A stretch of DNA of 40,317 nucleotides from Fragilaria crotonensis (Eukaryota > Bacillariophyta > Fragilariophyceae > Fragilariales > Fragilariaceae). Numbering within the stretch: the stretch's first letter is position 1; every line of letters starts with the position of its first letter. Positions 29,276 through 40,317 of the stretch are shown piece after piece. The stretch spans positions 1-40,317 of the forward strand of contig JAKSYS010000584.1 of assembly GCA_022925895.1 (NCBI GenBank), written 5' to 3'. The notes beneath the pieces were generated by a model, which was given only the letters and a program-made list of their open reading frames with translations, was not told the origin of the DNA and searched no databases. The position numbers and the translations under genes were made by a program.

Positions 29276-31093
29276 GTACTCAGTAGTAGGGAGTTGTACT
29301 GGTTTCCTACGAGATGACCCAATTTTGTATTGGCGCAGTCAATTTTTTATCGGAGGTACAGTTGCAACCCGTTTGGAGCTAGTAGTATGTGCGTTGAGCG
29401 TAGACATTAGACATATTAACGACATCACTTATCACGCACATCATGCTGTATGTACTCGTACTGGTACCGTAACTGTTACTACTGTACTCTTACCCCACAC
29501 CTTCCTGCTTCCCCACCATACGACTAGTACATATCATACCAGAATTACTCCCATACACAGGGAATGGAGGCTGGCGGGATGGACCAGGAGGTTCCGGAAC
29601 ATTTGCTCCAGTCGCATATTTTTTAGCAGAACTATGACCTGTACAGAAATTCATTATGACTGGATTCGTAAGAAGCAAGAGCTTTGTTCATATAGTTGTT
29701 GAAGATGTAATTGGTTGTATTTGTAAAACAGAATAGAATTTGTGGACTCCTACTTCACGTGATGTAGACCAAATTTCTCAACGTACGAGAAGCTCAACAC
29801 ATATCCTACTATATTATAAATTAATTGTGTGCGTGTGTGCGTGCGCAAGGCCCGTCTGTTACGGAGTATGACCACTTGGGGTACTGGATCAAATGAATAC
29901 TGTCTGAATTTTTCACTTCGCCAGGGTTGAGTACTGAAAGTAAAACAGTAACAGTAAAAGTAGTGGTACGGAGTACGACCAGGTTGGGGGTACTGTACGT
30001 CCAGTTTCGTAGCAGACACTGATCAAATGTGAGGTACCCACTAGTAAAATATATAAATAATAGATTGAGTACCTGGTACAGTAGTTGAATATGCCTTGAG
30101 GGTATTGATCATCGATCCGCTCTACTATCCTCAATGCGTGTTGAACATCCATTTTTCTTTGGGCAATGTGCTCACCAAGAAAAATTCCATGAGCATTTCG
30201 CTCACCCTGAGCATTTTGCTTCAGCGTTTTGCTCATCATGAGCAATTTCCTTGAACATTTTGCTCACGTTGAGCGTTTTGCACACCCGTTCTTATCAACA
30301 TGAGCAACCTGAAGAAATATGTCTTTTCTGTATATCACATAGCTCGCACGTAAAAGTCTTTGTCCGAAACCGTTAATGTACTTTAAGTGCTAGTCGTACT
30401 GTATGACAGTGAAATAGTCAGATCAGACATTCAGTTCCTAAGCATGGACCAACTGGATTTGCTGACGTAGTGAGAACTCATCTTGTACTGGAGTACTAGT
30501 ACCTGATACTGTGGCTCCTGATTGAGAAAGACTTTGTCCCTTCGGGATTGTGAACTAAAAGTTTTATTTAAGACTAATCTAACCGTATGCTTGTAGTTCT
30601 CCGTTTCCACGGTTCGTGCCGACTCCAACTGCTCATGCCACAACCACGACACCCGTTTACCGACAGTCCCGCCTCTGTTGCCCGTGTTCTCCGTTACCTG
30701 GTACTGTGCCCGTTCCAGTCCCAGACCCTCTGTCGTACTAAGCCATATGCATAGTTAATAGTTAGTGTTCGGTTCATCATAACAGCTTAGTTGTTTGCAT
30801 GCTGGAACTGTACTTGTACGTGGTATTCGTACGTTGTAGCATACTCCGAGAAGAGTATGAATACATGGATCTCGTGACTCGTGACTCACCATCTCACGGT
30901 GCGTGTCGTCCGTTTACTGTAACTGTTTAACACGCTGATGTTTCATAGAGATTGTACTGGAACCCGGAATTAGTACTTGTACTCCGTTTCACGCTCACAT
31001 CGCAACGCAACATCGAAACAGGAGAACATAAAACTCAACCCAGATCCAATAAGGAAGGGCAGAAGCAACCCGCACAGCTCCCCAAGCAAAATA
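29276..31093. other. Intergenic before the transposase gene
   Basis: No gene could be supported. Apart from the minisatellite at 30161-30310 it holds a short GTGTGCG run (29828-29850) and many GTAC palindromes. The 5' end of the downstream transposon should lie in its right part, but I could not find its terminal repeat. Confidence 0.4.
30161..30310. repeat. Minisatellite of GAGCATTTTGCTCA-like units
   Basis: Six or seven imperfect copies of a 14-24 bp unit around the near-palindrome GAGCATTTTGCTCA lie in a row, with variants such as GAGCATTTCGCTCA, GAGCAATTTCC and GAGCGTTTTGCAC. Each copy could form a small hairpin. The copies are diverged. Confidence 0.75.
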
Positions 31094-32197
31094 ATGGTGG
31101 AGCGTCCATGCCGTCCTCGTATCTTGCTCACTGCTGATGATTTTTTGCGGATTGGTCTGGATTGGGCAGGCTTTAATGCTTTTCGACGAGAAAATGTAAA
31201 CGAAGCAACCAACATTCAACGTTTCAAGTCTCATTTTGGTTCCTCTCCAATTGTCTATGCCAATGTGTGGGAAGATCTGTTAACAACGGAGGTTGATGAG
31301 GCTCGCATTAATCCCAGGTCAAAAGTTGAGAACTTCTTTTTGTCCCTTTACTTCTTGAATGTATACCCGACAGAAGAGAAGCTTGCAGGGCTTTCAAAAA
31401 CCTGTGAGACGTCAGCTCGGAAGTGGGCGTGGTTCTTTGCCAGGAAAGTACAGGCACTGAAAGTGAAAAAGGTAAGACTTTGTACTATGACAAAGAAATT
31501 GCAAAACAAGCTGTAACAACTCACAGTTGTCGTATTAGATTGTTTGGCCAGAGGGGTGGACAGCCGAAGCTTGTATAAACACTAATCCTGGCAACAACGC
31601 CACTCCAAGGTTTCTGTACTCTGTTGATGGCGTCCATTGTAGGACAAATGAAGTGATTCATCCTACATTGGCTAAAAATACAAAGCTTTACTCCCACAAG
31701 TTCAATCAAGCTGGCGTTGACTATGAACTCGCTTTGTCTCTCAGAGACAGTTCACTAGTGTGGATTGCTGGACCATTTGTGGGATCCAAGCATGATGTCA
31801 CCGTTTTCCGGGAATGTGGACTCAAGGATAAGACGCCAGACAGCAGGAAAGGCATTGCCGACCAGGGCTACCGAGGTGAAAAGTACATTCTGTGCACACC
31901 CAACTCTCATGACACATTAGAGCTCCGTACTTTCAAGGTGAGCACAGTCAATGTATGCCTTTCGTGTGCATGAGATTGTTGGAAATGTGACACTCATAAA
32001 CAAATTGACTTGTATAATGCCAACAATAGAGTCGAGCCCGGGCCAGGCATGAGACATTCAACGCAAGGATAAAGACATTTGCATGCCTCGACCAACGTTT
32101 CCGTCACGGCATGGACAAGCATAAAGTCTGCTTTGAAGCAGTGTGCGTTATTGTCCAGTACCAACTTGAACTTGGATCGCCGCTCTTTGATATATAG
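31094..32197 (+). CDS. DDE transposase (Harbinger/DDE_Tnp_4-like), three exons
   Basis: Exons 31094-31471, 31539-31937 and 32030-32197 join in phase 0 over introns of 67 and 92 nt (GTAAGA to GTATTAG; GTGAGC to CAATAG) and give 314 aa without stop or shift. The start is the first ATG in the frame. The N-terminal half is helical (LTADDFLRIGLDWAGFNAF; KVENFFLSLYFLNVYPTEEKLA). The catalytic core has Asp in YSVDGVHCR, Asp in VGSKHDVTVFRECG, the ADQGYRGE segment, and Glu in RARHETFNARIKTF, the order D-D-E expected of the DDE_Tnp_4/Harbinger family. It would cut and paste a transposon. Terminal repeats and an accessory Myb-like gene were not found, so it may be a single-gene element, a captured one, or a domesticated gene. 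Confidence 0.82.
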
Positions 32198-32519
32198 GAG
32201 AATAGTTAGAACAAAACTCTGGCAAGATGGCTACAACCCGAACAAAGAAATTGTATGATGACGAGAGGTCTCGGCGGCTGAATAATAAAGTCTAGTAGCT
32301 AAAATGTTGCATAGAAATTGCTAGTAGGGGAATAGTCTGACAATGACTATCATAGACCCACCCTTTGTATGCGGACACCACAGGTTTCCATTAGCACATA
32401 GTAGGTTGAATCTGACTGTACAAAGACTCTAAGTGTTATACAGTACCTACCTTGTGTCCTAAAAGCACGATATAAGCATCCATGTGGTCTAGGATCTACT
32501 GTGATAAAAAAAAAAAAAA
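32198..32519. other. Spacer between transposase gene and LINE, ends in A14
   Basis: No coding sequence is seen after the transposase stop. A run of 14 A lies at 32506-32519. The run lies just outside the presumed 3' end of the minus-strand LINE, where it would read as T14 on the LINE strand and so is not a normal poly(A) tail of that element. Confidence 0.4.
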
Positions 32520-32635
32520 CCTCAAATCTAAGTTAACGTGCTGCCGCTTCTTTCGTGGTATAAAAGGTCGACTCGCACGACCAGATATGATCCGAGTGGG
32601 ACCACGTCCAGTATCAGTAATTCGCTGTACGGTAT

Positions 32636-35600
32636 TTACCGCACGGGTTCAAAATAAGACCGTATCGATCTCACCCCTGCTATCGCTTTCTCCTTTGCTC
32701 GTTTTGCGCTTTCTTTGAAAATTGGTACATTCACCGTTAGCCAATTCCGAGTTACCCATAGTGGCTTATGCATATGTTCGTGTTCTTCACGAAGTAATAG
32801 TTCGCGGACTCGGTTCATATTGAGACGCTTGCCATATACTTCGCAGCTGCGCTGAAATCTCTCGCTTTTCCCGCATGGCACGGTCTGCTGCGTCGCTCCG
32901 TGTAACTCTTCGTTCCTTATCTTCCATAGCTTTTGCCATTCCTTCCATATCAAACAAATCAGTTTAGTTTGCCATCGGTGACCGCTGCGCCTGTCCTGTG
33001 TGCCTCGTTGGGACCGCAACCTTGCATAATGGTCGTCTTGAATCCGGCTCCATTCCGCACTGAACCTCCTGTTGATCGTTTGGCGCCAACCGATCGAATT
33101 TTGCTGGGTGATCAACGCTCGAACATCAGTGGAAAAGAAAATTGGCGATGCTTGAAACTCGACTTCCTCATTTGTGACCATCCAGTCTCTTATTGTTTCG
33201 TTCCATAAATTGCGAAGTAATGGATTTGTTTCTTCTTTAGCGTGGAACTCATCAATGATGTGATGAAAACTGTCCCTCCAATTCTGACGACTTGCGGCCG
33301 TACACTTAAGGATATGGTCCCTGGTTTCCGGCATGTTCCACAACCTGGGCACATTCGTGTTCTGCTTTCTTGCTTGTTTAAGCGTTCAAGAGTGGGTAAG
33401 CACTCGTGTACCAGTTTTGTGATGTGTATCCGTTTCTTTATCATCTGTTTCATCGCCTTTCCATGCGCCCGCCAGTTAATCGTAGCCATAGTTGCTTCGG
33501 TGTACCCATACTTGGCTTGAATGTATTCTCGCAATGGTCCTATTGTCGCCCGGTGTCGGATATCTTGCGCATACTTCGAAGTTTTTGTTCCTCTGGATAA
33601 ACAAGAAATGCTCCTGTATTCGGTGTCATGAGTGCATATGGATGTGCGCGTCCATATTGATCTTGATACCTCCCCTAAATCATCAGCGTCGACGTTTAAC
33701 TGCGCCCGTAGAGTAAGTCTATTGTACGCCTTCTTCTTGTCCTGGTGGCCTTTAACATAGACCAGTTTGACTCCTGGCATATGTGTAAGAGCATATCGGA
33801 TTTCAACGAGTAAATCCCATTCAGGTATCAAAGGATCAAGGGGGGTGAGATTCCTGGGAAGTGCAGTCGGGGCAGATGCCGCAGGGCCCCCGTCCCGATC
33901 TCGTCCGAATATTGTGTCAAGCATGCTTTGACTATCTGTCCCGATTGTACCGTCCCATGGTTCAATCATGTTTGTATATTCAGACAGCCTCAACAAAAAT
34001 CGCAGAATTGACAGCATGCCACTGCATTCTGCTCGGTAGGAGTCCATTACGTATCCCCTTGATGGTCCCATTCCCGTCGCTACTCGTTCGCCTTGGGATG
34101 TGCTAATCATCCATCCGAATGATCCGTCGGTGCCATACTTCTCGGAACCATCGCTCCCGGCTTCAAATCCTTGGTGTAACTCTAAACATGCTGTATACGG
34201 ATCCACAAATAAGTCTGTATGCCGCAGGAGATCGACCTCCCATGCATCAAGCTGTTGAACGTAGTCGTCAAACGTAGCCACTGGTAACGGTCGCGGTTGG
34301 ATACCCGAGACAGCTTGTTGATTATTTCCCATCGATGCATTCTTCCTGCCTGCTGAATTTCCACGGGTACTGCCATATTCGGAATCTCCCTCTTCGATAT
34401 TGAGATTTTCTCTATACATTCGTTGAGTGTCTTCAAGCTTCCGACATTTGACATATTCCCCTCCCATTCGTCGCACGTATAATGTCGATCTGTAGACGTA
34501 AGCAGGGTAAGATATCCGACTTTCTGTGGTAGTTAGTAACCAAGGCCCCAAGGGTTGGACCAATGTGCCGTCGGGATAGCTCCATAGCGCATTTGCTTTT
34601 TTCCATAATTTCCATGATACTGCAGATGGTAACTCTTGATGCACCTTCATCCACCTCGGACGATTGCTGAACAGTGATTCTTGACCCGTGAGTTTTGCTT
34701 GATCTAACTGCGTTCCCTCTGTCGTCGCCAAATCCGATATTGTCAGCGCTCCCAGGTATAATCGACAATAATTGATTCGCCTGATTTCATTATCGCTGAA
34801 TCGACCTGATGCTAATATCCGATCCATAATGAATTCATCGTGACGTCGCTCTAGTGGTGCAACACCCGTGTAGTCCAACTGTATTCCTGCTTTGATAAAG
34901 GCCAAATATCCACGCAGGGAACTTAACCATTTGGATTCCAGATGCGGAGATTATCGTACACATTTTCCATCAACGGTAGTGAGGTCCCAACACAGTATTG
35001 TGCCCAAGCTACGGCACATCGGAGTAGCCTTCCTGCTGTTGTCTTGTTGCGCCAATGCCTCAAGAATAATTGAACTTGTCCGATACCTTGTTGGTCATAC
35101 AATCTCCTGAAATTAGCGCCGCCGTATTCCAATGGACCGTATATGATAGCTCGTTTTGTGTTCCGATTATATCCACATTTCGCAATGATGATTGACATCG
35201 CTTTCCGTTGAATATTGTTTAATTGAGCTGCCGTGAAGTGTGAATTTGCGAGGGGATAACCGATACTTGGTAAGTAGCACGCGTAATAGAACGTCCATGC
35301 TTCTTCTGGGGTCAATGAACATTGATACAAAAATTCGACCGAATTATCGCTCTTGGATTTCAGTTGTCGATATTGTTCGCGCTGTGTGCCCGCCGGATCT
35401 TTGTAGTGACCCAAGGTTTTGTGTGATGCATATGGAGACAAGTACGTGAGTTCTTGATCGATTCCTGATGCGGGATCTTTTACGCGGACTCCTTTGAACT
35501 GAGACGAATCCGTCATTAGGATAGGGGCTCCTGTTACGTGAATTGCCAAGCCATAACGTGATACGAGCACTTCGATGGTTCTAATGCTCCTCCAGAAATC

Positions 35601-38554
35601 CCAAGCAGTTCCGCCCAGAGTTGTGCGTTATTTTCCAACTGGGTGATAATCTGATGGCGTGCATTTTCCGTTTCCTCATGATCGAACAGGTTGGTTTGCC
35701 CGTTTGAGTCATCGACGAAGCCGACCATACCGAGTTCCACTGTTTCTGATGTACTTGGATTTTTGTAAGTTGCCTTTGCTGCTTTCTGGTCATAGCAATC
35801 GTAAAGTAGACTCGACAAGAAACACCATATAGCAGGAGAATTACCACTTCCTTGTCCTGTTCCGTATATTGGGTGAGTATTGCTATGCGTGTAGCTCTCT
35901 TCTGCTAATCCCATTTCGGTTCTGATGTGATATCTTGCGTGCTTTAGCGTCCGCGCGTTTGACGCTGTCACTGAAGGGGGCACTCCAAATGTCTGACTTG
36001 CAACCATTGCCAAGTTTGGAACAATCCGGTCGTAGCACGAGGCTGCATCGTAATTCGTCTGCACCAATGTTTTTCTTGTTAAGGGAAATCTCAAACTGAA
36101 GTTCTTCGATGAATACTGGGTCTATTGCATTCCGATGAGGTCGCGATCCATATTGGCCATCGTTTAGAAGTGATAGACTCTCTGCGTGATACAATGCTGA
36201 TCGCCATTTTAATCCCATCGCTAGATTGTAATCTGCTTCATACAGATGGATAACTCTGGTACGATGGATCCGAATGTTCCCTGGTTCTTTGAACAGTATA
36301 CTATTTGCCACTTTCTGCCACCGGCGATAGGAGTATCCTCGAGTCAGGGCGTAGTTTATCAAGTGCAAATGAAGTTGGAACAAATCGGACTGCATTTTGT
36401 CAAGTTCTTCCCGATTGGCTTTGTGTTCTTCATCTTCATCTTCTGGAATGTTGGAATATTGATGCTTTGCTATCAATGCTTTGTAATGCCCGAGATGTAA
36501 TCCTGATGGTGAGGTCGCAGTGGATTCTCGCCATACTTGTAGTTTACTCTTCATCTCGCCCTCGGTTATGGAGGCCATGTGTTCCATTGTCGCTATTTCT
36601 GCTGATTGTTTCAAATGATCTAACAACAGTCGAAGATTGCTTTGCATTTCCGGATCGTGTTGGTAAGTTCCTGTTAGTAGTTGTTTCGCTGCCGAACGCT
36701 GGCCTGTGAATCCAAGGTCTGTACTCAACGGTGGAACAGTGAACGGAGTCCTTGCGCTTGTCCGAAATGCTTCTGATTCCGTGTCCGAAGATGATGCAAA
36801 ACTTGAGTTGGGATATCAATCTGTTGCCACGAGGTGCACTCTTTGGATCCATCGTCAAATCTGTCGGTATTTCGATACGTGTAACGCCTTGTCGCTCATG
36901 AGTCAGTCGTAATCGTCGCAACTTTGAGAAGAGTTGGTTGAGGGCTTCCGCTTTTTGTAGATGTCGCAACCTTGTAGCTTGATCCTGATCACTTGCAACC
37001 GCCGATGCTGTCAATTCGTCGATCTTTTTTTCTTTCGCTTGCCCTTACTTCGTAACTGGATTTGACCAATTCTTGAACTTGGCGTTTCAATTCTTTGAGT
37101 AATTCTTTACACGCTTGTGTGGTTCTGGGCATCTCTTCGGATGGAAAACGTCCTGCCACTCGTGCTGTATGACCTCCCAATTATCCAATCGTGTCCTCGC
37201 CATTGATAAGCACTTATTCACCACTTGAACTTTTTCCTAGCTTGTGCTAAGTCGACTGACCAGAATGGTTTGTCGAAGTGAGGAATGGTTTGTTCAGCTG
37301 CAAGGCTCGCCGCTTCTACATCTTTATCGAGTCTTTCTGCAAATCGATGTCTATTCCTGGCAATTCTAAGCGTTTCATCCTGTCGAAGACGTTATGTGCA
37401 TCCAGATACTTGTGTTTTGCTTTGATGTATGCCGTCACCTGTTTCAGATTGTTTGCCTTCAACACTCGTGGCTCGTATTTTGATAATGGTTGAATCTGAA
37501 TTCGAACAACTTGTCTGTCGAAAGATCCACAAAATACGTTCGATGGTCCGTTTGGTATCTTGCGTTGAATGCTTCATACCCTGCTTTTTCCACTGCATTA
37601 ATTACATGCGGGGTGGCGAGGGCGTAATCCAAACATCTCTGGCCGCGGGCGTAAGTTGCTGGAAGTCTGCCTCCGTGCCGGTGCTTCATTACATCAATTA
37701 AGCCAATGTCGTCTACTATTTTTGCATGGAGTCTTGTTCGTCTCCGATTTGCTCATTGAAGTCGCCGACCAAGAGAATTTCATGACGTTCGCTGCGACAT
37801 TGCTGAAGAAACCGTTTCAAATCTCGCCGAAAAGCCTCTCTGGGGCGATCACCGGATCTTGTTCTTGGATGAGAAAACTTTGTTGTTGAGATGCCGCTGT
37901 CATCAAACCTTTGCCTGGACTATCTGTAACGACTTGATAAGCTGAGATTACTGTAAATATAACACCTGCTCTTCCCTGAAATGTTTGACTTGTCCATCGA
38001 CCCCATTTGTCTTGTGATGTAGACTTGATTCTGCCTGTAGCGTTTCCCATTGTCATCATGAATGTGCCGCCTGGTTTATATAAATTCTTGAAGACGACGG
38101 TGTTTGCGAAGTTAATCCGTGACCGTTGCCAGTACTTACGTGTAGTATCGAATACTATACTTCGAACTGGTGATTGCATGGAGTCGAGGTTGTGTTCTTG
38201 TCCGCACGCTATGTCCGCCTGTACTTCTTGTAAAGTTGTGCAATATGTATCGAATTGTCCTCCTCTGCGATCCAGTGTAAATCCGTTGACGTTTGCCGAA
38301 TAAACTCTGAGTATTCCGTCTCCTTTATTTTCCATTTCATCGCCCCATATATGATTATTTCGTTGATTCGTTGTCGACAATTGTATCTCTCTGTTAACCC
38401 GAGTCGTTCCTGTGTCGTCTATAGTTTGCGTGAAAATCTTCCTCCATTCTGTCTGTGCGATATTCAGACGGTCCATAGGCGTTACAGAATGCGTCCTGTG
38501 AACATTTCTATCATGAGCCTGCCTGATATACGATCCTGGATTACTATTAATCAT
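32636..38554 (-). CDS. LINE ORF2: endonuclease, reverse transcriptase, RNase H (frame-broken)
   Basis: Starts at ATG 38554, overlapping the end of ORF1. Endonuclease: VYSANVNGFTLDRRGGQFD, IACGQEHNLDS, then LLVGDFNEQIGD (about 37760) and RCLDYALATP with TDHRTYF (about 37550). Reverse transcriptase (about 36730-35530): SGLHLGHYKA, motif A NYDAASCYDRI, motif B GTGQGSGNSPAIW, motif C VGFVDDSNG (about 35715), and SGGALEPSKCSYH. RNase H (about 34165-33660): AGSDGS, YRAECSG, GTDSQSMLD and NVDADD supply the acidic residues. Near the C-terminus is a CPGCG...H...C zinc-binding motif (about 33340), then LIWKEWQKLWKIRNEELHG, and it ends RSIRSYFEPVR. All core catalytic residues are present. Frame changes lie at about 33333, 34931, 35537, 36083, 36749, 36839, 37029, 37503, 37721 and 37840. 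Confidence 0.85.
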
Positions 38555-40317
38555 TGTGGTTGTCGTGCCTCTGTATCCATGAATGTTTCCGATGTCGAGG
38601 ACTTGTTGCTGCTCTCAATGCCAGAGCCTTGCTTATTGAAGTCATTCTCTCCTGAGTCCGACTTGTTGTCTTGTTCGCCTTCTTTATTCTTGGCGATTCC
38701 ATTGTTTTGTTTATTGATTTGCGCTGAGCTCGATTTATCATTCCATAGGCCATCTTGGTGGTCGATCATCTGGGCTGCTAACTTTGTTGGTGTCATACAC
38801 ATTCTTTGGTCTTCATTTTCGACTCTCGATTCTGACGTTTTTCTCGGTGTTGCTTTGTTATCCCATCTTTTAGCTCCTTCGATGTGATTGCTTTACCTTT
38901 TTTATATCATCGTCATCTGGCTCGTCGATTTGTGTTGCTCTTCTTTTGGATGCATTAGACGACATCTGTGCCATCATCATTTGACTAAACATTGTTGTCA
39001 TGTCATGAGTAAAGACTCTGAACTGTTCTTGCAAGGCCTGCGATACCTGACTTTGTACTTTTTCTTCGATAGTTGCTTGGTCTTGTGCTTGCTTGCCTTC
39101 AATCATGGCTAACCTCTCTCGTAACGCAGCAACCTCGTCTCTACTTTTAGCGAGTTCCTGTTGTAGGAGTTTGTGTTGTTCCGACTCGACTGTGGAAGTC
39201 TGCTCGCTTGATGAGTAAGTTTGTGATCCACGGACTTTATCTGCCCACGATGCTTTACCGACGTATGATGAATTAGCTTGGCTGCCTCCTAGTGTAGATT
39301 CGTCTGTAACGCTCTGTTGTTCCTTGCGATATATGAATGTAGGTGGACTTTCGTTTGAGATATTCGAGCCGATTGACATTGCAGTATTAATACTGATTGT
39401 CAAATAAGAATGATCGCCTTGCGAGATGCCATCGGATTCAATCGGCGATACTGCTGGAGGTCCAGGGTATCGATCTGCCGAAACTTTAGCATCTGGTTCG
39501 ACGTGTTCTTCGTACCACTTTGGAATCGCCTCTTTCAATACTTCCCGTACCTGATGATAGTTCTTTTGATGGACTAATACTTTGTATTTTCCATCCTCAT
39601 TCACGGATCGACACGGTAATAGCGAAATGACACCCGATGTAGCGATGATGCGTTCGGAAAGGTAGTGCATTGCATCTTGTCCAATGTGATTCAACACGAT
39701 AACGTAGTTTGTTGCTAACGTTCGAGTTTGTGCTTTGATGAAACGCTCGAATGCATCCGGGTGACGAGATCTCATTTGAAAGGGTACAAAGGTTCCGCTT
39801 TCTTTGTATGCTTCTTTCAATTGTTTGCTAAGCTCGTCTCGATCTGCTCAAAGTTTCCACTGCGTACGCTTTGGTTCTGACGATGCGTCCTTTCGCTGTT
39901 TTGATCTTTGGGAACAATACACCAATCTAAATTTGGGGATCTTCATCCGCGGTAACGCCTGACGTAGGGTATTGGTGAACTTGGTTGTCGCTTGGTCAAT
40001 GTCATAGAACTGTGGGTCGAGACCATAGATAAAACCGAGTTGTGTCGTTTCCCAGTCCGTTTCGCTCCAACGATGTTCGTTCACGTAGAAATTATGTTCT
40101 TTCATCAACTTGAAGATTGAATTGGTTGCCTTTAGTTCGCTCAAGGAAACCACCGAACGGATTCGATGAACGATATAAGTCGAAACGCTTTTGTGGTCCT
40201 GACTGTTGTTGGTGTACGTAGTATTCTTGTGCTGGCGAGTGTGACGATCGAAATGGAGATGAAACTGCTGGACATGCATCTCGGGATCAATACGAAGTGG
40301 CTCGATCTTACTGACTT
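38551..40317 (-). CDS. LINE ORF1-like protein, open to the window edge
   Basis: The frame is open to the right edge, so the start is outside. It carries one in-frame TGA (39848-39850, after RTQWKL) and continues in the same frame as ADRDELSKQLKEAYKESGTF. The rest has a globular part (HPDAFERFIKAQTRTLATNY), a Ser/Thr-rich middle, a long coiled coil (KLLQQELAKSRDEVAALRER and onward, about 39180-39000) and an acidic-basic tail (DEPDDDDIKKVKQ). A frame change near 38880 leads into EGAKRWDNKATPRK and a polar tail ending at 38551, where the stop overlaps the ORF2 ATG. A coiled-coil protein in this place is typical of LINE ORF1 products, which bind the element RNA. I recognise no further domain. Confidence 0.65.

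Larger units (their letters stand above)
32520..40317 (-). mobile_element. LINE-type (non-LTR) retrotransposon, 5' end outside window
   Basis: A single long element read right to left: ORF1 (about 40317-38551), ORF2 with APE-type endonuclease, reverse transcriptase, RNase H and a C-terminal zinc-binding region (38554-32636), then a short 3' part. No long terminal repeats are seen, and the domain order EN-RT-RNH is that of non-LTR elements. The proteins are interrupted by at least ten frame changes, most of which are repaired by one added base. The opposite strand is open in places by chance. The boundaries are approximate. Confidence 0.85.

Noticed and set aside
30161-30310. CRISPR array
   Set aside because: Units are diverged, spacing is irregular and no unique spacers lie between them.
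32506-32519. Poly(A) tail of the LINE
   Set aside because: The A run is on the strand opposite to the LINE coding strand, so it would be a T run at its 3' end.

Overview
The window looks like nuclear DNA of a diatom, probably pennate (inference). The reasons are: short GT-AG introns of 67-172 nt; two proteins with an N-terminal signal peptide ending in a Phe-containing cleavage region, as in secondary-plastid targeting; a nuclear Ycf34 gene; stramenopile-type LINE and DDE-transposon proteins; and intergenic DNA saturated with GTAC/TAGTAC palindromes. I ran no database search.

Layout. 1-2490: gene-poor, with a degenerate protein-like relic and a clean 321-bp hAT-like MITE (8-bp target duplication) that carries a G-quadruplex-type tract 190 bp before the next gene. 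2491-3741: DNMT2/TRDMT1-type methyltransferase. 4540-8132 and 9510-12191: two tandem, membrane-anchored diflavin (P450-reductase-like) genes, each broken by several single-base losses. 12281-13864 (-): plastid-targeted SET-domain lysine methyltransferase. 14192-15403: RAE1/Gle2 WD40 mRNA-export factor. 15404-21589: repeat-rich, with a LINE relic, a 609-bp MITE with an 8-bp duplication, one hypothetical gene and a tandem repeat. 21590-22339 (-): ribosomal protein eS8. 22909-23500: eIF1A. 24528-25016 (-): Ycf34. 25506-26303: short-chain dehydrogenase. 26304-31093: transposon relics, a third MITE and a minisatellite. 31094-32197: apparently intact three-exon DDE (Harbinger/DDE_Tnp_4-like) transposase gene. 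About 32520 to the right edge (-): a long LINE-type retrotransposon (ORF1, endonuclease, reverse transcriptase, RNase H) whose 5' end lies outside the window.

Gene relations. Three pairs are head to head and could share promoters: SET/RAE1, eS8/eIF1A (both translation) and Ycf34/SDR. The two reductases are a tandem duplication.

Main caution: the reductases, eS8 and the LINE are interrupted by many shifts, most of them repaired by restoring one base, usually in a short homopolymer, while the protein sequence on both sides stays well conserved. Consensus errors of the assembly are the most likely cause, so the genes may be intact in the organism.
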